From: Mycobacterium heidelbergense
GTDB taxonomy: Bacteria > Actinomycetota > Actinomycetes > Mycobacteriales > Mycobacteriaceae
Direction of reading: 5' to 3'
Length of the DNA: 64,000 nucleotides
NCBI RefSeq assembly: GCF_010730745.1
Contig: NZ_AP022615.1
Span: 4,898,001-4,962,000 of the forward strand
The position numbers and the translations under genes are program-made. Shown piece by piece: positions 16,896 through 24,524 of this stretch. The notes under the pieces were generated by a model that saw nothing but the letters and a program-made list of their open reading frames with translations, made no database searches and had not been told where the DNA came from. Every line of letters starts with the position of its first letter. The first letter of the stretch is position 1.

Positions 16896-18379
16896 GCGCC
16901 TCTCGGGGTGTTGTCATCACTGGTCTTTCGTCAGGTGCCACTCCCACGAAACCACGCTTGGCTGGTACGAAGGCGAGCTGATCCGCAGGGTCGACCAGTG
17001 GGGCGGTGCGGACCCCTGAGACCGCTGTCAGCTAGGGCATGCCTGGTGGTCGTGGCCGTTCTGCTGGCGAGTGAGGCGAGTTCGTTCCGTGCGCCAGCGA
17101 ACATATAGTGGAGATGCCGACCCGCGAGAGCGGATGAGGGGTGGGTGGTGCTGGGCCGTTGAATCTGCGGTGATGTCACTCGCGGCTACCGGAGCGACCC
17201 TAGCCGTAACGTGGGGGCGAGGCTGCGAGCAAACGCTATCGCCTTATTTGTTATCGGTCCTTACAGGCCGGCGAGCTGCACGTACTCGTGAAGAACTTGG
17301 GCCCGTGGCGTTTTCGGGTGGCTTTGGGTGATCGCTTCAGAAACGCGTAGCTCCGCAACCATCATAGAGATGAGAAGCTTGTGGTAGTCACGCTTTCCAC
17401 GTGTCATAGCAAACTTTGCCCGCCACTAAAATAGTTAAATATGATATTACCTATCGGTAGTGCACCGAGACGCATTCACTCCCGCACTTACCGATAGCTA
17501 TTGCCACGGCACTACGATTGTTCGCCAGGGTTTATGGCGCGCTCTGGTATTTGCTGAGGACACTGCTTGACCGCCGACATTGACGCGGTCAGACGGCGCT
17601 CGTCGCCGAGGCGCTGGGCTCTGTTGTGGCAGGCAGCGCACGAGGGCGTCGCGAGGCGCCTCAATCTCCGACCCACGTGATCTGCGACAGCCCGGTGTCG
17701 GCCAGCGAGGAAGACCTTCCCGCACCCGCCGGGGCCACCGCTGTTTCCGAGGTAGCCGACCACCCCGGCGATCACCCCGCCATCACTGCCGGGACCACCT
17801 GCGTGCGCACTGTCTCACAGTCCACCCAAGAGGTTGGTGGGCGTGGTGCGCCCGCCTTGTCCCGGGTGAGCGCTGGTGGTGGATCGTCGGGCTGTGCGGT
17901 ATTAGCTTGTGCCACAAGCCCGCCGGCGCCGCCTGGTCCGGTGTGCGCTGACCCTTCGCTTGCTGTCGCTGACTTCCACCTATGGTGATCTCCTCGTGCC
18001 GTAGCGGTACAGGACAAGCCGCACGACTGTTTTCACCAACCGCTCGCATCAGCATGCTGTGCACCGCTCGGTGGAATCCGGCACGTTGAGGAGAAGTGAC
18101 CTGCCGGGTTGTGAGCGGATCGAGACGCTCACGGCAAGGCCTTGTGGACGCCCGGCAACGACGCTCCGTCGAGATACCCCAATGCTGCCAATAAATTGTT
18201 TTCCTCAACGCCGTCCATTGGCTTAATTCGGGTAATAGTTTCTGGGATTCCTCAGGCAGCGTTTGCTGCTAATTCATATCGTCGCAGTTAATTGCCTATT
18301 TTGTTCTCATGATTCGTCCAACGTATTTCACGACTATGTTGAACCCGTCGTTATCCGGAATTGTATAAAGGAGATGGTC
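16896..18379 (+). other. 1.5-kb gene-poor region, partly AT-rich
   Basis: No recognisable gene. Short frames occur on both strands, but their products are Arg/Pro-rich or low-complexity and match no family I know, so I treat them as chance. Base composition is uneven: about 17,330-17,520 and 18,180-18,370 are clearly more AT-rich than the surroundings. An imperfect inverted repeat is noted separately. In H37Rv the treZ-ilvA gap holds a vapBC11 toxin-antitoxin pair, so this is a variable site. It may contain decayed inserted DNA and the promoter of the next gene. Confidence 0.6.
17451..17497. repeat. Imperfect inverted repeat in AT-rich island
   Basis: Left arm CTATCGGTAGTGC and right arm GCACTTACCGATAG are complementary apart from one extra base, with a 20-nt loop. 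A further GCACTAC at 17509-17515 complements GTAGTGC of the left arm. The context is AT-rich non-coding DNA. It could be a protein-binding site, a transcript hairpin or the scar of an element. Confidence 0.55.
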
Positions 18380-19591
18380 GTGGACCTCGCAGCCCGCCCC
18401 CACATCACCGCCGCAGTCGCTTTGGCCAGCGCCGCCGTCCTCGCCGCCGGCCCCATAGCCCAGCACCTACCCGACCTTCACGTCGCCCAAGAACTACGCC
18501 ACGTGAGCATGTCCGAGATCAACCTTACCGACGCCGCCAGTGGCACGATGGATCTGTTCTCCGGCGTAGAGAACGAACTTGCCTCACTCGTCGGCGGTGC
18601 GGCCGCGACCGCAGTACCGGCGGACACTCTTACCAGCATCGAATCGTGGCTTCCCATCCAAACCTGGAACGCCGTCGCCGTCGGGGCGAACACCAACATT
18701 GCGTCACTCGTCCAGCAATTCGAAGCTGAACCCTTCCCGCTGTTGCAGCAGGTCGCCGCCAACTGGCTGCAGTACGGAGTCGAATATGTGACGCCGTTCA
18801 AAACCTCTTCAAAAAATCTCCTTTTACTCACCACCTCGGCTAAACCAGGGTCCGGTTTCGTGGCTGGGCTGCAAAATGCATGGGCGCTGATCAACGCGGG
18901 CAACATTTCGGGTGCGGTCTCCCAGCTAGAAGCCACGCTGTTCCAAAATTTGGCGGTCTCGGTAGGTCAGCCGCTCGAAGAAACGCTGACATTCCCGGGG
19001 CAGATCTTGCAGAACCTCACCAACGCGTATAACTACCTCACTGGCCCCATTTTGGCGGGTATCGGTACTCAGCTCCTACTTAATGTCCCAGCCAAGTTCA
19101 CGACCTCACTTGGCAACGGCCTTCAAGCTATTTACAATTCCTGGGTAGCCGCAGATCCGTCAGGGCTCGCAACCAACATTCTTAACCTCCCTGGCGCGGT
19201 CACCAATGCGACCCTCAACGGACTTATAAACAAAAACGGGCTCTACAATGGCGGCATACTCAGCGAATACAATGGTTTAGTGCAAGCTCTTTTCGTGGGG
19301 ACCGGCCAGAATCTTGCGACCCAGATCGTCGCTCCCGGCTCCCAGAACATATCGACGGGCGGAAGCCTCCAGGTAGCGGCCCAGACCTTCATCAACACAC
19401 TGACCCAAGGGTGGCCGGCATGGGGTACTTACCTCAATTCGCAGCTCGCCAACATCCCTGGTGAATTGACTGCGGCGCTGCAAAATCTCCCATCAACTCT
19501 CCCGCAACTGTTGAGCGGTTTCGCGGGAGCCGCCGGAGCATTCGCAAGCCAGCTGGGCACCTTGCTCATCAACCTGCTCAAGCTGCTCTGA
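18380..19591 (+). CDS. GjpA-like mycobacterial surface (porin-type) protein
   Basis: A 403-residue secreted or outer-envelope protein. The N-terminus DLAARPHITAAVALASAAVLAAGPIAQHLP is a hydrophobic export signal typical of a mycobacterial family that databases call outer membrane porin GjpA, after Gordonia jacobaea; the porin role is not shown for this protein. The rest is a low-charge, Ala/Leu/Asn-rich sequence with repeated helix-like blocks and no enzymatic motif. I chose GTG at 18380 because AAGGAG lies 6 nt upstream; the ATG at 18374 directly abuts that site. Codons are visibly more AT-rich than in flanking genes, which suggests later acquisition. Tandem hairpins follow the stop. Confidence 0.72.
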   Translation: MDLAARPHITAAVALASAAVLAAGPIAQHLPDLHVAQELRHVSMSEINLTDAASGTMDLFSGVENELASLVGGAAATAVPADTLTSIESWLPIQTWNAVAVGANTNIASLVQQFEAEPFPLLQQVAANWLQYGVEYVTPFKTSSKNLLLLTTSAKPGSGFVAGLQNAWALINAGNISGAVSQLEATLFQNLAVSVGQPLEETLTFPGQILQNLTNAYNYLTGPILAGIGTQLLLNVPAKFTTSLGNGLQAIYNSWVAADPSGLATNILNLPGAVTNATLNGLINKNGLYNGGILSEYNGLVQALFVGTGQNLATQIVAPGSQNISTGGSLQVAAQTFINTLTQGWPAWGTYLNSQLANIPGELTAALQNLPSTLPQLLSGFAGAAGAFASQLGTLLINLLKLL

Positions 19592-19594
19592 CTC

Positions 19595-19634
19595 CGTTGG
19601 TAGGTCGCCGATGCGAGCCGGCGACCTACCAACG
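19595..19634 (+). terminator. Perfect 16-bp hairpin after the GjpA-like gene
   Basis: CGTTGGTAGGTCGCCG and its exact reverse complement are separated by 8 nt, 3 bp after the stop codon. There is no U-tract, as is common for mycobacterial terminators. It is the first of two consecutive hairpins. Confidence 0.8.
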
Positions 19635-19637
19635 GCG

Positions 19638-19668
19638 ATTGGCCCCCTTCGGCGAGAAGGGGGCCAAT
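19638..19668 (+). terminator. Second 13-bp hairpin
   Basis: ATTGGCCCCCTTC and its exact reverse complement flank a 5-nt loop (GGCGA), followed by TC. Together with the preceding hairpin this should strongly end the upstream transcript or protect its 3' end. Confidence 0.8.
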
Positions 19669-19912
19669 TCGCTGGATGGCCACTCGTCAGGTTCGTGTGC
19701 GCCCAGCATGGGCATTCGCTAGGACGTGTGAGTCCTCTGAAGGCGAAGGTGGTTTAACTCCGGACACCGGTATCGGATACGGCTACGTGATGAACAAGTT
19801 GGGTTTTCACCTGGTGAGCGACCCGAGGGAACTCGCCCTCCGTAACGCTCTGTTTCACGAGGTCCTCGGGACCAGGCCACAAGCCTGAAACGGGCCCGGG
19901 CAATACTGCGCT
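19669..19912 (+). other. Intergenic region before mug
   Basis: About 240 bp between the hairpins and mug. A short frame near its end (ATG at 19790, MNKLGFHLVSDPRELALRN, about 32 residues) has no recognised family and is not called as a gene. No clear promoter is visible. Confidence 0.4.
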
Positions 19913-20491
19913 ATGGACGAGATCCGGTTCACGCGCGACGAACTGAAACGGTTCCACGGTAAGACCCTGCCGGACCTGATGTCCGACCACGTCCGACTAC
20001 TGTTCGTGGGAATCAATCCTGGGTTGAGAACCGTTGCGGTTCAGGCTCATTTCGCCCCTCGCGGCAACCGGTTCTGGCCGGCGCTCTACCGCGCGGGCAT
20101 CACCGATCGTCTGATCGACGCCTCGTCGGGGTTTGCGCCGGACGACCGAGAATACCTGCTGGATCGCGGGATTGGCATCACGAACCTCGTCGAGAGGGCG
20201 ACCGCGAACGCGGCCGAACTCACGGCGGACGAGCTCGTCAAGGGCGGGCAGAAACTGCACCGAACGATTCGGCGATTCTCGCCCCGGGTCGTCGCCGTCC
20301 TGGGGATCACCGCCTACCGCGAAGCCTTCGACGACCGTCGGGCGACGGCGGGCAGGCAGGCGTCGCCGTACCCGGCAACCGAGCTGTGGGTAGTCCCCAA
20401 TCCGAGCGGCCGCAACGCCCACGCGTCGCTGCCCGGCCTCGCGGCCGCCTACGGCGAAGTCGCCCGCGCCGCGGGCATCCCTACACGCTAG
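19913..20491 (+). CDS. mug: G/U mismatch-specific uracil-DNA glycosylase, Mug/TDG family
   Basis: A 192-residue base-excision repair glycosylase that removes uracil (and in some members thymine or etheno-cytosine) opposite guanine. Motif A, LFVGINPGL, carries the Asn characteristic of Mug/TDG enzymes, and motif B is VVPNPSGRNAH. Both are intact. The ATG begins MDEIRFTRDEL. Its 3' end overlaps the convergent MocR gene by 11 bp. I do not recall a Mug homologue in H37Rv, which fits the accessory character of this segment. Confidence 0.9.
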   Translation: MDEIRFTRDELKRFHGKTLPDLMSDHVRLLFVGINPGLRTVAVQAHFAPRGNRFWPALYRAGITDRLIDASSGFAPDDREYLLDRGIGITNLVERATANAAELTADELVKGGQKLHRTIRRFSPRVVAVLGITAYREAFDDRRATAGRQASPYPATELWVVPNPSGRNAHASLPGLAAAYGEVARAAGIPTR

Positions 20492-21800
20492 AACGCCCGG
20501 TCCCGCGCACGGCGTCGGCGATGGCGTCGGCGAGGGGATCGATCTCGTCGGCACTCAAGTCGGCGACCGTGACGCGCATGCCCGGCGCCGTGCGGATCCG
20601 GAACCGGGAGCCCGGCGCCGCGGCCCAGCCCGCGCCGATCAGCCGGGTGATCGCGACCGTCTCGTCGGGCACCGGAACCCACACGTTGAGCCCGGACCGG
20701 CCGTGGGCGGCAACGCCGCGCTTCCCCAGCGCGGCGCGTAACCCCGTGCGGTTGTTGGTGTATCGCCCCTCGGCCTCGACGACGCGGCGCGTGGCCGCCC
20801 CGTCCGACCACAAGCCGACCGCGAGGCCCTGCAGGAGGTGGCTCACCCAGCCCGGCCCGAGCCGCAGCCGCCCGCGCACGCGCTCGACGGTGCGGCGATC
20901 CCCGGCGAGCACGGCGACGCGCAGGTCGGGTCCGTAGGCCTTGGACGCCGACCGCACGAACGCCCAGTGGCCGGTCGCCCCGGCCAGCGCGTGCAGCGGC
21001 ACGCCCGCGATGCCCGCGCAGTGGTCGTCCTCGACGAGCAACACCTCGTGGCCAACCAGCAAGGCGCGCAGCGCTTCCGCACGGTCCGCGGACAGCGCCG
21101 CGCCGGTCGGGTTTTGCGCGCGATTGGTGATCACCACCGCCCGCACCCCGCGATCCAGCGCCCGAGCCAGGTCGGCGGCCAGCGGGCCGTCGTCGTCGAC
21201 CCGCACCGGCTCGGCCGAAAGGCCAAGCGCAGCAAGGAGATCGAGCAGGTTCGCCCAGCCGGGGTCCTCGACGGCCACCCGGTCACCCGGACGCAGGTGC
21301 GCGGTGAGTACACGCTCGATGCCGTCCAGCGCACCGCTGGTGACGGCCAGGTGTTCGGCCGGAATGCCCTCCCCCGCCAGCGCGGAACGGGTGTGCTCGA
21401 CCAGCTCGGGCGTCATCGCCGGCTCCCCGTACAGCAACGGGGTCGCGCGGGCTGGCACCAACCGCGCCCCCGCGATGGGCAACAGGGCCGGATCCGGGTT
21501 GCCGGTCGACAGGTCGCGCACGCCCGCGGGGACGTCGAGTCCCAGCAGCGAGCGGGGGGTGGTCGCCGGGCGGTGCCGCACCCGGGTGCCGCGCCGCCCG
21601 CCGGTCTCGACGGCCCCGCGATCGCGCAGCAGGCGGTACGCCGCGGCCACGGTGTTGGCGTTCACGCCGAGCTGGCCGGCCAAGTCGCGGATCGGCGGCA
21701 GCGCGTCGCCGGGCGCCAGGGCGCCGCGGGAGATGGCCTCTTCGACGTTGGCGGCTATGGACTCGGCGCCCGTTCCCGCTATGCTGCTTTGTACTGGCAT
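20481..21800 (-). CDS. MocR-type GntR regulator with aminotransferase domain
   Basis: A 439-residue fusion of an N-terminal GntR winged-helix domain (about residues 10-75; PPIRDLAGQLGVNANTVAAAYRLL) and a fold-type I PLP aminotransferase domain. The PLP lysine is in SASKAYGPDLR, with NRAQNPTGAAL and EDDHCAGIAG also typical. MocR regulators sense PLP or amino compounds and often control vitamin B6 genes. It is divergent from a flavin split-barrel (pyridoxamine oxidase-like) gene, its probable target. The start is uncertain: ATG at 21809 or 21800; I prefer 21800, because TAATGT ending 5 nt upstream could act as a -10 for a leaderless message. Confidence 0.88.
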   Translation of the reverse strand: MPVQSSIAGTGAESIAANVEEAISRGALAPGDALPPIRDLAGQLGVNANTVAAAYRLLRDRGAVETGGRRGTRVRHRPATTPRSLLGLDVPAGVRDLSTGNPDPALLPIAGARLVPARATPLLYGEPAMTPELVEHTRSALAGEGIPAEHLAVTSGALDGIERVLTAHLRPGDRVAVEDPGWANLLDLLAALGLSAEPVRVDDDGPLAADLARALDRGVRAVVITNRAQNPTGAALSADRAEALRALLVGHEVLLVEDDHCAGIAGVPLHALAGATGHWAFVRSASKAYGPDLRVAVLAGDRRTVERVRGRLRLGPGWVSHLLQGLAVGLWSDGAATRRVVEAEGRYTNNRTGLRAALGKRGVAAHGRSGLNVWVPVPDETVAITRLIGAGWAAAPGSRFRIRTAPGMRVTVADLSADEIDPLADAIADAVRGTGRSSV

Positions 21801-21811
21801 GCAACACATTA

Positions 21812-21823
21812 TGTACTAGTACA
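21812..21823. promoter_or_regulatory. Palindrome in the MocR/split-barrel divergent promoter
   Basis: TGTACTAGTACA is a perfect 12-bp palindrome, centred in the gap between the divergent genes. A second TTGTACT half-site at 21789-21795 lies inside the start of the regulator. Paired half-sites of this kind suit binding of a dimeric MocR regulator controlling both promoters; this is inference. Confidence 0.5.
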
Positions 21824-21844
21824 ATTGTCGAGGGCAATCCGTTG

Positions 21845-22504
21845 ATGACCGCATACCGCCCCACCCCGCGAACGACGCCCACCCGCTACCGGGAACGCGC
21901 CCGCTACGACCGCAAGACGGTTCACGACATCCTGGACGAGGCCCTGGTCTGTCACCTGGGCTACCTCGGCGCCGGTGGGCCGGTGGTGTTGCCGACGACG
22001 CACGCCCGCCACGGCGAAACCCTCTACCTGCACGGTTCCACCGGCGGCGGCCCGATGCTGGCCGCCAGGGCGGCCAAAGCATCGGGGTCGGGCCTGCCCG
22101 TCTGCGTCACCGCGACCCTGGTGGACGCCCTGGTGCTGGCCCGGGCGGCCATGCACCATTCGGTGAACTTCCGCTCGGTCGTCGTGCGCGGTGACGCGCG
22201 CGTGGTCGACGACCCCGCGGAGAAATCGCGGGCCCTGCGCTGCCTGCTGGATCACATCCGGCCGGGGCGCGCCGCCGACTGCCGGGCCCCGAATGAACGC
22301 GAACTCGCCGCGACCGGGGTGCTCGCCCTCGATCTCGTCGAGGTCTCCGCGAAGGTGCGCACCGGCGCGCCCGTCGACGACCCGGAGGACGTCGCGCTGC
22401 CGCACTGGGCGGGCGTCGTGCCGCTGAGCCTGACGGCCGGGACTCCCGTCCCGGCCGTCGACCTCGACCCCGCCACCCCGGTGCCGAGCTACCTCCACCC
22501 GTGA
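21845..22504 (+). CDS. Pyridoxamine 5'-phosphate oxidase-like flavin split-barrel protein
   Basis: A 219-residue FMN-binding split-barrel protein of the pyridoxamine-oxidase / NimA-like group. Typical segments are the N-terminal block ending VCHLGYLGAGGPVVLPTTHARHG, the LYLHGSTGGG strand and HSVNFRSVVVRGDARVV. The true substrate of such proteins (B6 vitamer, nitroimidazole or F420-like cofactor) cannot be read from sequence. ATG at 21845 with GAGGG 10 nt upstream; a TTG one codon earlier is also possible. It is divergent from the MocR gene, an arrangement frequent in actinobacteria. Confidence 0.82.
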   Translation: MTAYRPTPRTTPTRYRERARYDRKTVHDILDEALVCHLGYLGAGGPVVLPTTHARHGETLYLHGSTGGGPMLAARAAKASGSGLPVCVTATLVDALVLARAAMHHSVNFRSVVVRGDARVVDDPAEKSRALRCLLDHIRPGRAADCRAPNERELAATGVLALDLVEVSAKVRTGAPVDDPEDVALPHWAGVVPLSLTAGTPVPAVDLDPATPVPSYLHP

Positions 22505-22576
22505 GCGTGCGTGTCTGTACAGCATCGACCGGCGTGTTGCGTACAACTGCGCACGCTCGCCGCGAAAAAGCCGGGG

Positions 22577-23866
22577 CTACAACAGATAACGGTAGGCCGG
22601 CGAACCGGGCTCGAGGGCCTCGACATGGATGTCGGTGGCCCGCATCCGCGCCAGCAGGCCATCCAGGTCCGCGGCCGAACCCAACTCGATACCGACCAGC
22701 GCCTCACCGGTGTCGCGGTTGTTGCGCTTGACGTACTCGAACAGGGTGATGTCGTCGTTGGGCCCGAGCACGTCGTCGAGGAACCGCCGCAGCGCGCCCG
22801 GCTCCTGCGGAAAGTCCACCAGGAAGTAGTGCTTGAGGCCGAGGTGGACCAGCGAGCGCTCCAGCACCTCGCCGTAGCGCGACACGTCGTTGTTGCCGCC
22901 CGAGATGAGGCACACCACCGTGGACCCGGGCTCGATGTCGGCCTCCAGGAGGCCCGCCACCGACAGGGCGCCCGCCGGCTCGGCGACGATGCCCTCGTTC
23001 TGATACAGGTCCAGCATCGCGGTGCACACGGCGCCCTCGTCGACCGCGGTGATCGACACCATGTCGCCGGCGGCGGCCAGCGCCGCATAGGTCAGCGTCC
23101 CGGCCCGCCGCACCGCGGCGCCGTCGACGAACTGGTCGACGTCATCCAGCGTGACCGGCCCGCCGGCGGCCAGCGCGGCCATCATCGCCGCGGCGCCGGC
23201 CGGCTCGACGCCCAGCACCGCCGTGTTCGACGTCCGCTCGGCCAGGTAGGTGGTGATGCCCGCGATGCAGCCGCCGCCGCCCACCGGGACCACCACCAGG
23301 TCGGGCTCCGCGTCGAGCTGAGCGAGCAGCTCCACGGCGACGGTGCCCTGGCCGGCGATGGTGCGCAGGTCGTCGTACGGCGGCACGAGCGTGGCGCCGG
23401 TGCGTTCGACGTCGGCCAACGCCGCCTCGGCGGCCAGGTCGTAGGTCGACCCCCCCACGATCAGCTCGATGAAATCCCCGCCGTGGTAGCGGATCCGGTC
23501 GCGCTTTTGCTTGGGCGTCTTGGCGGGCACATACACGCGGCCGTGCACGCCCAGCGTCCGGCACGCGAAGGCGAAGCCCTGCGCGTGGTTGCCGGCCGAC
23601 GAACACACGACGCCCGCGGCCAGCTCCGCGTCGGACAGCTGCACCAGCAGGTTGTAGGCGCCGCGCAGCTTGTACGAGCGCACCACCTGCAGGTCCTCGC
23701 GCTTGAGGTAGACCCGCGCGCCCGCGATCGCCGACAGCCGATCGCTCAGCTGCAACGGCGTGGGCGTGACCACCGGCGCGATCCGCCGCGCCGCGGCGTC
23801 GATGTCAGCCGCGCACAACGGCTGAGTCCCCGGGGCGCTCGGGCTCTGGCTCAGGTCAGCGGACAC
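22577..23866 (-). CDS. ilvA: Threonine dehydratase IlvA
   Basis: A PLP enzyme that deaminates threonine to 2-oxobutanoate, the first committed step to isoleucine. The PLP lysine is K66 in VRSYKLRGAYN, followed by SSAGNHAQG and the phosphate-binding loop VPVGGGGC. A C-terminal ACT-like regulatory domain begins near residue 335 (YFLVDFPQEPGALRRFL), so feedback control by isoleucine is expected. Start is GTG. Length (429) equals that of H37Rv IlvA (Rv1559), and the C-terminal 90 residues appear nearly identical. Confidence 0.96.
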   Translation of the reverse strand: MSADLSQSPSAPGTQPLCAADIDAAARRIAPVVTPTPLQLSDRLSAIAGARVYLKREDLQVVRSYKLRGAYNLLVQLSDAELAAGVVCSSAGNHAQGFAFACRTLGVHGRVYVPAKTPKQKRDRIRYHGGDFIELIVGGSTYDLAAEAALADVERTGATLVPPYDDLRTIAGQGTVAVELLAQLDAEPDLVVVPVGGGGCIAGITTYLAERTSNTAVLGVEPAGAAAMMAALAAGGPVTLDDVDQFVDGAAVRRAGTLTYAALAAAGDMVSITAVDEGAVCTAMLDLYQNEGIVAEPAGALSVAGLLEADIEPGSTVVCLISGGNNDVSRYGEVLERSLVHLGLKHYFLVDFPQEPGALRRFLDDVLGPNDDITLFEYVKRNNRDTGEALVGIELGSAADLDGLLARMRATDIHVEALEPGSPAYRYLL

Positions 23867-23899
23867 CGATCAATGGTGCCATGCCACCCAACTGGGAAT

Positions 23900-24337
23900 T
23901 CAGCTCACCGGTGTCAACACGAACACCGGGATCTGGCGTTCGGTCTTTTTCTGGTATTCGGCGTAGTCGGGCCAGGCCTCGACGGCGCGCTCCCACCAGG
24001 CGGCCTTCTCGTCGCCGAACACCTCGCGTGCCTCGTAGTCGCGCGTGACGGCGCCGTCCTGCAGCTCGACGCGGGGGTTCGCCGTGACGTTGTGGTACCA
24101 GACCGGGTTCTTCGGCGCGCCGCCGAGCGAGGCGACGATCGCGTACTCGCCGTCGTGCTCGACGCGCATCAGCGGGGTCTTGCGGAGCTTGCCGGTCCTG
24201 GCCCCGACGGTGGTCAGCAGGATGATCGGCTTGCCCTTCATGTCCGCGGCTTCGGCGCCTCCCGATTCGGCGTACTTGTCGGCCTGTTCACGGGACCAAT
24301 CCAGCGGGCTGGGTGCGTATTCACCTGAAAGCGGCAT
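23900..24337 (-). CDS. Deazaflavin (F420)-dependent nitroreductase family protein (Rv1558-like)
   Basis: A 145-residue member of the Ddn/FDOR-A split-barrel family that uses reduced F420 as hydride donor. Family hallmarks are PIILLTTVGARTGKLRKTPLMRVEHDG and NPVWYHNVTANPRVEL. The homologue Rv1558 has the same neighbours (ilvA on one side, plsB1/fadD11 on the other). The physiological substrate is not known; relatives reduce quinones and activate nitroimidazole drugs. ATG start; 33 bp separate it from ilvA. Confidence 0.92.
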   Translation of the reverse strand: MPLSGEYAPSPLDWSREQADKYAESGGAEAADMKGKPIILLTTVGARTGKLRKTPLMRVEHDGEYAIVASLGGAPKNPVWYHNVTANPRVELQDGAVTRDYEAREVFGDEKAAWWERAVEAWPDYAEYQKKTERQIPVFVLTPVS

Positions 24338-24524
24338 GCCTCCAACTCTAGGCCAGACTCAATCCGGCTTCAGCGGGATTGGCCCGCGCTTCATCCGGCT
24401 CAGGATTCCCCACTGCCGCAGAAAGTTTGGGATATACCGATGCGCCCCTGGCGGCGACGCGGCGCCAGTCGCCGGGAGCCGGGCACGGGCACGGGCTCGG
24501 GCACGCGACGACGGGGAGTGTCCC

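Noticed and set aside
17512..18208. Short minus-strand frames in the gene-poor region, one with a CAAC cysteine pair
   Set aside because: No ribosome site, no coherent codon bias and no known family. Kept only as part of the gene-poor region.
19676..19888. A 70-codon frame before mug
   Set aside because: It begins within the terminator region, has no family similarity, and the first half is compositionally random.
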